A DNA stretch of 10,028 nt from F2B08 sp046260445 (GTDB lineage Bacteria; Actinomycetota; Actinomycetes; Actinomycetales; Dermatophilaceae), in contig JBHEPF010000096.1 in the NCBI GenBank assembly GCA_046260445.1, positions 1 to 10,028 on the forward strand, written 5' to 3'. Below the pieces are notes generated by a model, which was given only the letters and a program-made list of their open reading frames with translations, did not search any database and was not told the origin of the DNA. A program made the translations under genes and the position numbers. Positions 1-6,520 of this stretch are shown here, one piece after another. How positions within the stretch are numbered: position 1 is the first letter of the stretch; each line of letters begins with the position of its first letter.

Positions 1-1852
1 GGCCGATCTCGTATGCGCCGCTCTCGTCAGCGGTCGTCGTCCCGACATACTCCCCGGAGTGCCGGATGAGGGAGACCATGACGTCGCCCAGGGGCCGTCC
101 GTTGTCGGTGACGTGGCCGGAGAGCAGCAGGCGCCGCTGCATCGTGATCGTCTCCGCCTCGCCCGCGTCGAGGTGACACAGCGTGGACTGTGGAGCCCAG
201 CCCTCTGCCGAGACGACGAGGAGGTACCGGCCCGCTTCGGGCAGCGCCAGCGTGTAGCGGCCGTCGTTGTCCGTGCGGCCCCAGTCGACGTGCCGGCCGT
301 CCGGGTGCAGGACCGTCGCGACCGCCTGCTTGAGCGGCCCGCCCCTCGGGCCGATGACCCGGCCCGTTGCAAGCACTTCGGGCAGCTCGCCCTCGCCCTT
401 GACCCACAAGCGCTCCCCGGACGGGACGGGTAGGACCTCCCCGTCCTCGACCCGCGTCGGTCGGCGGATGAAGGCGGCGATGAAGGCCCCGCCGAGTGCG
501 GCGGCCGTCGCGGCCCAGAAGACGATCTGGTAGGCGGTCAGCGTCGGCACCTGCTCTGAGCCCACCGACAGGACGGATGCGGCGAAGACGGCGGCGACCA
601 GGGCGGACGCCGAGGAGGTGCCGATCGACCGCAGGAGGGTGTTGAGGCCGTTGGCCGATGCGGTCTCCGTGATCGGGACGGCGCGCATGATGAGCGTCGG
701 CATCGCGGCGAAGGCCAGTGCGGTGCCGAGGGATGCGATGCCCGCGCCGATCATGACCTCGACGATCGAGCCGTAGAACAGGGCCCGCACGACGAGGCCG
801 ACGGCCATGATGAGTGCGCCGGCGATGAGGGCCGCCCGCGGACCCGCCCGCGTGATGATCGTGGCCGAGAGCGGGGCCATGGCCACCATGAGGATCCCGC
901 TCGGCAACATGACGAGCCCGGTGGCCGTCACGGACAGCCCGAACCCGTAGCCGGTCTCCACGGGCATCTGCACCTGCTGGGCAGCGGTGAGGAAGTTGGC
1001 GAACATCGCGAAACCGACGAGGACCGAGGCAGCGTTCGTCAGGAGCACGGTGCGACGCGTCGAGGTGCGGATGTCCACGAGTGGTTGCCCGGTGCGCAGC
1101 TCCCACGGAACCCAGGCGGCCAGGACGAGAACGGAGACGACGAGCAGGGTCAGCGTGCGCGGCGAGGCCCAGCCCCACGTGCCCGCCTTGCTCACCGCGA
1201 GGAGGAAGCTCGTGAGCGCGATGGAGAGCAGCACCGCGCCGAGGTAGTCGAACCGGCCACGCGTTTTGACCGTCGACTCGGGCACGACGAGGTGGACCGC
1301 GACGAGCATGATGACGGCGAAGCCCCCGGAGACGAGGAAGAGGGCGTGCCAGTCGAAGTTGTCGTAGATGACCCCGGCCAACGGCATCCCGACGGCACCG
1401 CCGATGCCGAGCGTTGCGGACATGAGCGCCACACCGGAGCCGACCTTGTCGGCGGGGAGGTGGTCGCGCATGATGCTGATCCCGACCGGCACCAGACAGG
1501 CCCCGAACCCGGCCAGGCCGCGCCCGAGGATGACGACGGCGAGGTTGGCCGAGAGCGCGGCGACGATGGATCCGACGATGACGGCCCACATGCAGACGAT
1601 GAGCATGAGGCGCTTGCCGAACATGTCGGCGAGGCGGGTCACGATCGGCGTTCCCACCGCCGCGGTGAGCAGGGTGATCGTCACCAGCCAGGACGCGTTG
1701 TCGCTCGTCGTGTTGAGGATCTCGGGGAAGTCCGGCAGCAGCGGCAGGACGAGCGTCTGCTGGAGCGAGACGAGCGTGCCGCACAGCGCGAGGACCACGA
1801 CGATCAGCCCGGTCGACGAGGAGGCGCTCGTTCTCGACTGGGGTGAACGCAT
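1..1852 (-). CDS. MFS drug/solute exporter (DHA2-like, 14 TM) with C-terminal carboxypeptidase-regulatory-like domains; 3' end cut by window
   Basis: About 617 residues are visible and the reading frame runs open past position 1. Residues about 15-462 contain fourteen hydrophobic segments, as in the 14-helix DHA2 (EmrB/QacA) proton-driven exporters. MFS motif A is seen as RLADMFGKR (73-81), and a conserved TM4 arginine as LGRGLAGFG (R111). A Gly-rich TM5 stretch, GIGGAVGMPLAG (149-160), resembles antiporter motif C. After a linker come two beta-rich repeats. The first is about 488-575 (ATGRVIG, then TDNDGRYTLALPEAGRY, then LVVSAEGW). The second begins near 577 (SGHVTDNGRPLGDVMV, then TADESGAYEI) and is cut by the edge. 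These match the carboxypeptidase-regulatory-like, Ig-fold pattern. The start is ATG at 1852; an in-frame GTG two codons upstream is possible. No Shine-Dalgarno is visible. The substrate is unknown. The exporter call is firm, and the fusion is clear because the frame is continuous. Confidence 0.93.
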   Translation of the reverse strand, partial: MRSPQSRTSASSSTGLIVVVLALCGTLVSLQQTLVLPLLPDFPEILNTTSDNASWLVTITLLTAAVGTPIVTRLADMFGKRLMLIVCMWAVIVGSIVAALSANLAVVILGRGLAGFGACLVPVGISIMRDHLPADKVGSGVALMSATLGIGGAVGMPLAGVIYDNFDWHALFLVSGGFAVIMLVAVHLVVPESTVKTRGRFDYLGAVLLSIALTSFLLAVSKAGTWGWASPRTLTLLVVSVLVLAAWVPWELRTGQPLVDIRTSTRRTVLLTNAASVLVGFAMFANFLTAAQQVQMPVETGYGFGLSVTATGLVMLPSGILMVAMAPLSATIITRAGPRAALIAGALIMAVGLVVRALFYGSIVEVMIGAGIASLGTALAFAAMPTLIMRAVPITETASANGLNTLLRSIGTSSASALVAAVFAASVLSVGSEQVPTLTAYQIVFWAATAAALGGAFIAAFIRRPTRVEDGEVLPVPSGERLWVKGEGELPEVLATGRVIGPRGGPLKQAVATVLHPDGRHVDWGRTDNDGRYTLALPEAGRYLLVVSAEGWAPQSTLCHLDAGEAETITMQRRLLLSGHVTDNGRPLGDVMVSLIRHSGEYVGTTTADESGAYEIG

Positions 1853-1858
1853 GTTCAC

Positions 1859-1864
1859 AGAGTA
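1859..1864 (-). promoter_or_regulatory. Candidate -10 element for a leaderless MFS message
   Basis: On the minus strand TACTCT fits the actinobacterial -10 pattern TAnnnT. It is followed by six bases (GTGAAC) and then the ATG, so transcription would start at or next to the start codon. No purine-rich ribosome site precedes the ATG, which agrees with leaderless translation. No good -35 hexamer is seen at 17 bases, so this remains a prediction. Confidence 0.4.
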
Positions 1865-1962
1865 GGGACCCGGCAGGGTTCGCGCCAGTACGGTCCCGTG
1901 CTGCGTCGGACGGTCACCCAGCGCCCCGTCGGCTCACCCCCTGCACGCCGCCTCTCCCTCGC

Positions 1963-2024
1963 GTCGAGAGTGCACGACTTGCCGTATGCGTGACCCACCG
2001 CACGGCAAGTCGTGCACTCTCGAC
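1963..2024. repeat. 62-base inverted-repeat element, copy 1
   Basis: A perfect 23-bp inverted repeat. The left arm is 1963-1985 (begins GTCGAGAGTGCACGAC, ends TTGCCGT) and the right arm is 2002-2024, with a 16-base loop at 1986-2001 starting ATGCG. Pairing stops exactly at the arm ends. The same arms occur at 2866-2927 with the same loop length. This copy lies 29 bases downstream of the enoyl-CoA hydratase stop and 110 bases upstream of the MFS start codon. It may act as a terminator for the hydratase gene, since actinobacterial terminators often lack a T tract, and/or it may be a dispersed REP-like or MITE-like element. No target-site duplication was seen. Confidence 0.9.
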
Positions 2025-2052
2025 TCGGTCGGGTAGGTCCGCCGGGGTGCGG

Positions 2053-2808
2053 TCAGCGCGAGCTGCGCGCCCGGAAAGCCTCCTGCGCGGCATCCGAGTG
2101 AAAGAGCCGCCCGGAGAGCTGGGCCATCTCCTCCCCTTCGGAGTCGAAGGCGGAGACCAGGTCGCGGGTGAGGATGGCCTTGGCCTCGACCAGCCCCTGA
2201 CGCACGGCGCTGCGCAGCTCGTCGAGGACGTCCTCGACCCGGTGCGGGACCTGCTCGCCGGCGGTGATGTGGGTGACGAGCCCGGCGTCGCGGGCCTCCT
2301 CTGCGGTGAAGGTCCGAGCCGTGAGCGACCAGTCGGCCAGCACCCGCGCGGCGACCTTGGCCTTGAGTGGGATCGAGATGATCGCGGCCGCCAGCCCGAG
2401 CCTGACCTCGGTGAGCGCGAACGACACCTCTCGCGAACACACGACGATGTCCGCGCTCGCAACGAGACCGATGCCGCCAGCCCGCACCGGGCCGTCGAGG
2501 CGCACGACGACGGGGACGGGGCAGGCTGCCATCGCCCGCTGCAGCGCGATGATCCCCCGGGCCGACTCGACCATGTCGACGCTCTGGGCCTCCGTGAGGT
2601 CGGCGCCGGCACAGAACACCGGGTGGGAGGACCGGATGAGCACTCCGTGCAAGGACTCATCGCCACCGGCCGTCTCGAGCTCCTCGCGCAGGGCCGCCAC
2701 CATCGCTCGAGAGAGGGCGTTGCGGTTGGCGGGGGAGTCGAGTGTGAGGACTGCGATGCGGTCGAGGGTCTCGCGCAGGACGGGGGGCTCGCTGGGCTGC
2801 TCTGGCAT
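2053..2808 (-). CDS. Enoyl-CoA hydratase/isomerase (crotonase) family protein
   Basis: A 251-residue cytoplasmic crotonase-fold protein, close to the usual length of about 260. Crotonases act on acyl-CoA thioesters through an oxyanion hole. The first oxyanion segment is FCAGADL (65-71) and the second is RAGGIGLVASADI (109-121). The segment FALTEVRLGLAAAIIS (130-145) keeps the acid equivalent to rat hydratase Glu164 (E134). The position of rat Glu144 is Gly114. The segment resembles methylglutaconyl-CoA-hydratase-like members (LiuC/AtuE type), but the substrate cannot be set from this. The start at 2808 is chosen because GGGGAG lies nine bases upstream. A longer open frame to 3000 would translate the inverted repeat at 2866-2927 and has no family similarity. 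The gene stands alone between two copies of that repeat and has no obvious link to the sugar importer upstream. Confidence 0.93.
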   Translation of the reverse strand: MPEQPSEPPVLRETLDRIAVLTLDSPANRNALSRAMVAALREELETAGGDESLHGVLIRSSHPVFCAGADLTEAQSVDMVESARGIIALQRAMAACPVPVVVRLDGPVRAGGIGLVASADIVVCSREVSFALTEVRLGLAAAIISIPLKAKVAARVLADWSLTARTFTAEEARDAGLVTHITAGEQVPHRVEDVLDELRSAVRQGLVEAKAILTRDLVSAFDSEGEEMAQLSGRLFHSDAAQEAFRARSSR

Positions 2809-2865
2809 GCGCCCATACTCCCCGAGTTGGGCGTGGGACGGCGTCAGCCGCTGCCTCCTCCTTCT

Positions 2866-2927
2866 GTCGAGAGTGCACGACTTGCCGTATGCGCTGCTCC
2901 CGACACGGCAAGTCGTGCACTCTCGAC
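2866..2927. repeat. 62-base inverted-repeat element, copy 2
   Basis: The 23-bp arms (2866-2888 and 2905-2927) are identical to those of copy 1 at 1963-2024, in the same orientation. The loop is also 16 bases (2889-2904), sharing only its first five bases (ATGCG) in a row with copy 1. Outside the arms the sequences differ. It lies 58 bases upstream of the hydratase start codon and 193 bases downstream of the MalG-type permease stop. It could serve as part of the importer operon's transcription end. Confidence 0.9.
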
Positions 2928-2928
2928 C

Positions 2929-2955
2929 GGAGAGGTGGAGGAGAGGAGAGGAGAG
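2929..2955. repeat. Purine-rich GAGAG tract (pyrimidine-rich on the minus strand)
   Basis: Three tandem GAGAG units (2941-2955) with imperfect units before them. On the transcribed minus strand this is a C/T-rich run lying between two hairpins (2963-3027 upstream, 2866-2927 downstream). It is a short simple-sequence tract without coding support. It may form the pyrimidine tail of a terminator. Confidence 0.6.
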
Positions 2956-2962
2956 GTCGCGT

Positions 2963-3027
2963 GTACCTACTCGTGGGCGGTGGCACTCTCCCCAGAGCAC
3001 TCAGCAACCCACCGCCCACGAGGGTAC
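2963..3027 (-). terminator. Strong inverted repeat downstream of the ABC operon, candidate terminator
   Basis: A 14-bp perfect stem (2970-2983 with 3009-3022, CTCGTGGGCGGTGG and its complement) is extended by a 5-bp outer stem (GTACC 2963-2967 with GGTAC 3023-3027) across a two-base bulge. The loop is 25 bases and holds a small inner hairpin (CTCT/AGAG). In minus-strand transcription it comes 92 bases after the permease stop. A C/T-rich tract and then the 2866-2927 hairpin follow. The structure is seen; termination is inferred. Confidence 0.65.
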
Positions 3028-3030
3028 GAT

Positions 3031-3072
3031 GACGGCGCCCGCCCGGACATGCGCTGCCGGGTGGACGCCGTC
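3031..3072 (-). other. Weaker hairpin in the 3' region of the ABC operon
   Basis: GACGGCG (3031-3037) pairs with CGCCGTC (3066-3072), and inside it CCCGG (3042-3046) pairs with CCGGG (3057-3061). It lies 47 bases after the permease stop. In GC-rich DNA a 7-bp stem can arise by chance, so confidence is low. With the hairpins at 2963-3027 and 2866-2927, the 311-base gap 2809-3119 looks like a transcription-end region with no gene of its own. Confidence 0.3.
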
Positions 3073-3119
3073 GGTTCGTTGGCTCCCTGCCTGTCTCGTG
3101 CTGGTCTCTGGGGGAGAGA

Positions 3120-4046
3120 TCAGCCCTTGACCGCACCCTGCATGACACCGGCGACGAGCTGGCGCCCGGCGAAGACGAACACGACGACCAGGGGCAGCGC
3201 CGCGACCGTGACGCCGGCCAGGATGAGGGAGTAGTCCTTGAAGTAGGACGCCTGGAGGAGCTGGATGGCCACGGGCAACGTTGGGTTCGTCGATCCCAGC
3301 ACGATGAACGGCCAGAAGAACGCCGTCCACGAGCCGATGAAGGTGAACAGGCCCAACATCGTCGCCGCCGGGCGTGCCGCCGGAAGCGCCACCTGCCAGA
3401 ACGAGCGGATCATGGAGCAGCCATCCACTCTGGCCGCCTCGATGAGCTCGAACGGCAAGGCCGACTCGAGGTACTGGGTCATCCAGAACACGCCGAACGC
3501 TGTGACGAGCCCGGGAATGATGATCGCCTCGAGACGTCCGGTCCAGCCCAGCTTGGCCATCAGGATGAACAGCGGGACCACGCTCAGCTGGGTCGGCACG
3601 GCCATGGTCGCCACGACGAACACCAGGAGTGGCGCCCGACCCTTGAAGCGGAGCTTCGCGAAGGCGAACCCGGCCAGGGTCGAGAAGAACACGACCGAGG
3701 CGGCCATAATCGTTGCCGCGATGACGCTGTTGAGCAAGGCCTGCCAGAACTTGATGTCCGAGCTGACGACACGCACGACGTTGTCGATGAAGTTGCCCTC
3801 GGGGATGAGCGAGGGGATCGGGTTCTGCGCGATCGTCACCGGGTCCGAGCTGCCGAGGAGGAACGAGTAGTACAGCGGGTAGGCCGAGAGGGCCATGACC
3901 ACGGCGAGGATCGTGTACGTCACCCAGCCGGGCCGGTTACCCGCCTTGGATTTGGTCCGACGACGGGTCCGATCGTCGCGGCGCTTGACGGCGCGGGCCG
4001 CCCCGGTGCCGGCGATGCCGCCCGCGAGGTGGCTGGAGGTGCTCAT
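3120..4046 (-). CDS. Carbohydrate ABC transporter permease, MalG/CebG type (CUT1)
   Basis: A 308-residue inner-membrane subunit. A basic cytoplasmic N-terminus (KRRDDRTRRRTKSK, 21-34) is followed by about six hydrophobic segments (about 41-64, 104-130, 138-164, 174-191, 228-250, 272-293). The coupling-helix EAA motif that contacts the ATPase is LIEAARVDGC (201-210) and continues to LPAARP (221-226). It ends in the family-typical GRQLVAGVMQGAVKG. The sequence is close to what I recall of CebG cello-oligosaccharide permeases, but substrate is not proven. ATG at 4046 overlaps the upstream permease stop by four bases (ATGA), indicating translational coupling. AAGGAG lies eight bases upstream. No ATPase gene follows; the next gene is an unrelated crotonase beyond a hairpin-rich gap, so energy probably comes from a shared MsiK-type ATPase elsewhere. 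Confidence 0.96.
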   Translation of the reverse strand: MSTSSHLAGGIAGTGAARAVKRRDDRTRRRTKSKAGNRPGWVTYTILAVVMALSAYPLYYSFLLGSSDPVTIAQNPIPSLIPEGNFIDNVVRVVSSDIKFWQALLNSVIAATIMAASVVFFSTLAGFAFAKLRFKGRAPLLVFVVATMAVPTQLSVVPLFILMAKLGWTGRLEAIIIPGLVTAFGVFWMTQYLESALPFELIEAARVDGCSMIRSFWQVALPAARPAATMLGLFTFIGSWTAFFWPFIVLGSTNPTLPVAIQLLQASYFKDYSLILAGVTVAALPLVVVFVFAGRQLVAGVMQGAVKG

Positions 4047-5077
4047 GAGGTCTTCTCCTTCGCGTCCTTCGCGGCGGCAAGGGGCTCCGGGGCCTTCTGG
4101 GCGTCACCGGAGGAGATCCTGCGGGTGATCCAGAAGTTGACGGCCCCGACGAGGATGATGATGAGGAAGAGGATCCACGACACCGCGGCCGCTCGGCCGA
4201 AGCTCTTCGTGGGACCCCAACCCAGTTCGTAGATGTACATCGTCACCGTCATCCACTGCCGGTCCGAGCCGCCGAGGCCGCTCTGGTCGAACACCCGCGG
4301 CTCGTCGAAGATCTGGAGGCCACCGATGGTGGCCGTGATGACGACGAAGATGATCGTCGGCCGGAGCATGGGAACGGTGATGGAGACGAACTGCCGTATG
4401 CGGTTGGCACCGTCGAGCACCGCCGCCTCGTAGAGCTCGGTCGGAATAGCCTGCATCGCGGCGAGGAAGATGAGCGTGACGTAGCCGGTCCATCGGAAGT
4501 TCACCATCGTCGCGATGGCGACATGGCTCTCGATCACGCCGGCGTGCCAGGCGATCGGGGAGATCCCGAGGTATCCGAGGAACTCGTTGAAGAAGCCCGA
4601 CTGGTCGGCGAACATCTTGGAGAAGATGACCCCGACGGCGACCGGGGCGATGACGAACGGGAGCAGCACGCCCATCCGCCAGAAGGTCTTGGCCCGGATG
4701 TTCTGGTTGAGCACCGCCGCGAGGGCGAGTGCACCCAGGGTCTGCGTCACGCCGGAGAGGATGAAGATGGAGAAGGTGTTGCGCATCCCTCTCCAGAAGA
4801 ACTCCTGCTGGACCACCTGGGAGTAGTTCGCCATCCCGACGAAGTCGCCCTTGCCACCGATGAGGTTCCAGTCGTGAAGGGATACCCAGAAGGTGTAGAT
4901 CAGGGGGAAGAGGCCGAGGACGGCGAAGAGGACGAAGAAGGGGGAGATGTACAGGTAGGGGGAGAGTTTGACGTCGAGCGCGGAGAGACGCTGCCTGCGG
5001 GTGCCCCTCGGGGTTGGGCCCGTCGGCGTCGTCCCCGTCGGCGTCGTGCTCGACGCCGTCTCGGTGACCGTTGCCAT
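4043..5077 (-). CDS. Sugar ABC transporter permease, MalF/CebF type (CUT1)
   Basis: A 344-residue inner-membrane subunit pairing with the next gene. The N-terminal tail is a low-complexity Thr/Pro/Gly stretch with a five-residue repeat (TTPTG TTPTG, residues 11-20), encoded by two 13-base direct repeats 15 bases apart. It is followed by basic residues and then about six hydrophobic segments (about 41-63, 101-123, 133-153, 184-208, 238-257, 297-318). The EAA coupling motif is ELYEAAVLDGA (214-224), continuing to VPMLRP (235-240). TATIGGLQIFDEPRVFD (248-264) is typical of CebF-like permeases as I know them. The C-terminus is a charged, Ala/Lys-rich tail. ATG at 5077 has AAAGGAG five bases upstream. 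The gene lies 64 bases after the binding-protein gene, with a strong hairpin between them. Confidence 0.96.
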   Translation of the reverse strand: MATVTETASSTTPTGTTPTGPTPRGTRRQRLSALDVKLSPYLYISPFFVLFAVLGLFPLIYTFWVSLHDWNLIGGKGDFVGMANYSQVVQQEFFWRGMRNTFSIFILSGVTQTLGALALAAVLNQNIRAKTFWRMGVLLPFVIAPVAVGVIFSKMFADQSGFFNEFLGYLGISPIAWHAGVIESHVAIATMVNFRWTGYVTLIFLAAMQAIPTELYEAAVLDGANRIRQFVSITVPMLRPTIIFVVITATIGGLQIFDEPRVFDQSGLGGSDRQWMTVTMYIYELGWGPTKSFGRAAAVSWILFLIIILVGAVNFWITRRISSGDAQKAPEPLAAAKDAKEKTS

Positions 5078-5097
5078 GAGTGCTCCTTTGCACTGGG

Positions 5098-5137
5098 TCG
5101 CCGGGTCGCCACCTCCGTGGAGGTGGCGACCCGGCGA
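5098..5137 (-). terminator. Intercistronic 19-bp hairpin (attenuator or mRNA stabiliser)
   Basis: A perfect inverted repeat, arms 5098-5116 and 5119-5137, with only two bases between arms, so the tip closes as a tight small loop. It begins four bases after the binding-protein stop codon and ends before the permease ribosome site. No T tract follows. Hairpins in this position of sugar-importer operons (as in malE-malF) are known to give more binding protein than permease by partial termination or by protecting the upstream mRNA. That role here is inferred. Confidence 0.75.
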
Positions 5138-5141
5138 GCTG

Positions 5142-6443
5142 TCAGCCGAGAGCCTCGACGGCGTCGACGAACTTGGCCCAGGAGGACTCGGGGTCGTCGA
5201 CCTTGTCGACGTCGACTCGTCCGAGGGCCGCCTGCATGGCGTCGTTGATGCCGGAGTACTTCGGGCCCTTGAAGGTCACGACCTCCACGGCCTGGGCACG
5301 CTCGCTGAAGATCTCACCCGTCGGTGCCTCGTTGAAGAACGCGTTGGTCGCTCCGGTGAGCTCCTCGGACTCCAAGGCCTCGAGCTGGCTCGGGAAGGTG
5401 CCCTTGGAGAGGAAGGCCTTGATCTGCTGCTCGGGAGCGGTCAGCCAGTCGGCGAGCGCCTTGGCCTCCTCCGGGTGCTCGGTCTGGGTGGGGACGGTGA
5501 GGAACGAGCCGCCCCAGTTGCCGCCGCCACCGGGGAAGGTGTTGGCGATGTCCCAGCCCTCGACACCGGCGGCGTTGCCCTCGATGACGCCGAGCATCCA
5601 GCTCGGGCAGACCATCGTGGCGAAGCCGTCGCGCTGGAAGGAACCGGTCCAGTCGTCGCTCCACTGAGCGAGGTTCGCGGAGAGGCCGGCCTCGGAGGCT
5701 GCGAGCACCTGGTCGTAGAGCGCGCGGATCTCGGGGTTCTCCGTCGCGATGACGGTGCCGTCCTCCTGCTCATAGGGGAACTCGAGCTGTTGGACCATGG
5801 CGTTGTAGACGGCGCCGGCGGACTCCATCCACGGCACGTCGGACGCCGCGGCGAACTCCTCGCCCAGGGCGAAGTAGTCGTCCCAGGTGGAGCCCAGAGC
5901 CGTGGCGACCTCCTCGCGGTCGGTCGGCAGGCCGGCCGCCTCGAACAGGTCGGCGCGGTAGCAGATGGCCTCGGGGCCGATGTCGGTGCCGTAGCCGATG
6001 AGCTTGCCGTCGGTGGTCGTCGCCTGCTCGGTCTTCCACTCGACCCAGCGGCCCTCGACGGAGTCGGAGGCCAGGTCGGTGAACTGGTCCGGGTACTGCA
6101 GCAGCTCGGGAAGCCAGTCGACCTCGACGGCCTCGATGTCGCTCAGGCCGGAGCCGGCGGCGAGCCGGGTGTTGAGGTTGTCGCGAGCCTCTTGGGTCGT
6201 CGCGGCCTTCTTCTGCTCGACCTTGATGTTGGGGTTGAGGTCCATGTACTCGGTGATGAGCTCCTCGTAGCCGAACTCGTTGAACGTGGCGACGGTCAGC
6301 GTGATCGCTTCGGTGGAGTCCCCGCCGGCACCCTCGGTGCCCGTCGAGTCTTCGGAGCCACCGCCACAGGCGGCGACGAGGCCGACAGCCGTGGTCAGGG
6401 CCGCCATTCGGGCCAGGGTTCTGCGTCGGGACGGGGTGCGCAT
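5142..6443 (-). CDS. Extracellular sugar-binding lipoprotein of a CUT1 ABC importer (CebE-like)
   Basis: A 433-residue precursor. The signal peptide ends in the lipobox LVAAC with Cys26, followed by a Gly/Ser/Thr linker, so the protein is expected to be lipid-anchored outside the membrane and to deliver sugar to the permeases encoded downstream. SRRRTL (5-10) resembles a twin-arginine motif. The mature part has family-1 solute-binding features: ITLTVATFNEFGYEEL near its start, ICYRADLFEAAGLPTD in the middle, and GGSFLTVPTQTEHPEEAKALADWL in the C-terminal half. The DLFEAAGLPTDRE stretch is like CebE-type cello-oligosaccharide binders in my memory, but the ligand is not established. The start at 6443 is chosen over an in-frame ATG at 6524 because GGAGG lies five bases upstream and the signal peptide then has normal length. 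The longer version would translate the operator. It is expressed from the promoter at 6521-6549. Confidence 0.96.
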   Translation of the reverse strand: MRTPSRRRTLARMAALTTAVGLVAACGGGSEDSTGTEGAGGDSTEAITLTVATFNEFGYEELITEYMDLNPNIKVEQKKAATTQEARDNLNTRLAAGSGLSDIEAVEVDWLPELLQYPDQFTDLASDSVEGRWVEWKTEQATTTDGKLIGYGTDIGPEAICYRADLFEAAGLPTDREEVATALGSTWDDYFALGEEFAAASDVPWMESAGAVYNAMVQQLEFPYEQEDGTVIATENPEIRALYDQVLAASEAGLSANLAQWSDDWTGSFQRDGFATMVCPSWMLGVIEGNAAGVEGWDIANTFPGGGGNWGGSFLTVPTQTEHPEEAKALADWLTAPEQQIKAFLSKGTFPSQLEALESEELTGATNAFFNEAPTGEIFSERAQAVEVVTFKGPKYSGINDAMQAALGRVDVDKVDDPESSWAKFVDAVEALG

Positions 6444-6491
6444 GTGTGCCTCCAGTGTTGCGGTCAGTCGAGGCGGACGTCCGCACCGACG

Positions 6492-6511
6492 TGAGAGAGA
6501 GCGCTCTCTCA
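6492..6511. promoter_or_regulatory. LacI-family-type operator 1, at the start of importer transcription
   Basis: TGAGAGAGAGCGCTCTCTCA contains a 16-bp perfect palindrome (6495-6510) centred on the CG pair typical of LacI-family sites. It is close to actinomycete sugar operators such as the CebR box TGGGAGCGCTCCCA. It lies immediately downstream of the -10 of the binding-protein promoter, at or just after the expected transcription start, where a bound repressor would block the operon. The regulator gene is not in the window. Confidence 0.8.
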
Positions 6512-6520
6512 TGCCACTTA

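Noticed and set aside
27..1784. A 585-codon open frame on the minus strand overlapping the MFS gene
   Set aside because: Its translation is rich in Arg, His, Pro and Gly with no hydrophobic helices or motifs. The frame beginning at 1852 encodes a complete MFS transporter with known motifs, so this is a GC-driven shadow.
2809..3000. N-terminal extension of the crotonase gene to ATG 3000
   Set aside because: It would translate the inverted repeat at 2866-2927 and has no family similarity. ATG 2808 has a good ribosome site and gives the normal family length.
1843..3234. A 463-codon plus-strand open frame across the crotonase gene and both inverted repeats
   Set aside because: It is antisense to a well-supported crotonase gene, translates both palindromes, and shows no recognisable domain.
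4392..4402. TGCCGTATGCG inside the MalF-type permease gene, matching 11 bases of the intergenic repeat element
   Set aside because: Only an isolated match inside a conserved coding region, with no inverted partner nearby. It is best explained by chance.
6473..6484. Perfect 12-bp palindrome GCGGACGTCCGC in the leader of the importer operon
   Set aside because: Short GC palindromes are frequent in such DNA. It does not resemble the two operators and no second copy was found.
4968..6494. A 508-codon plus-strand open frame opposite the binding-protein gene
   Set aside because: It is antisense to a clear solute-binding lipoprotein, has a biased Gly/Val/Leu/Glu composition, and runs through the operon hairpin and most of the way into operator 1.
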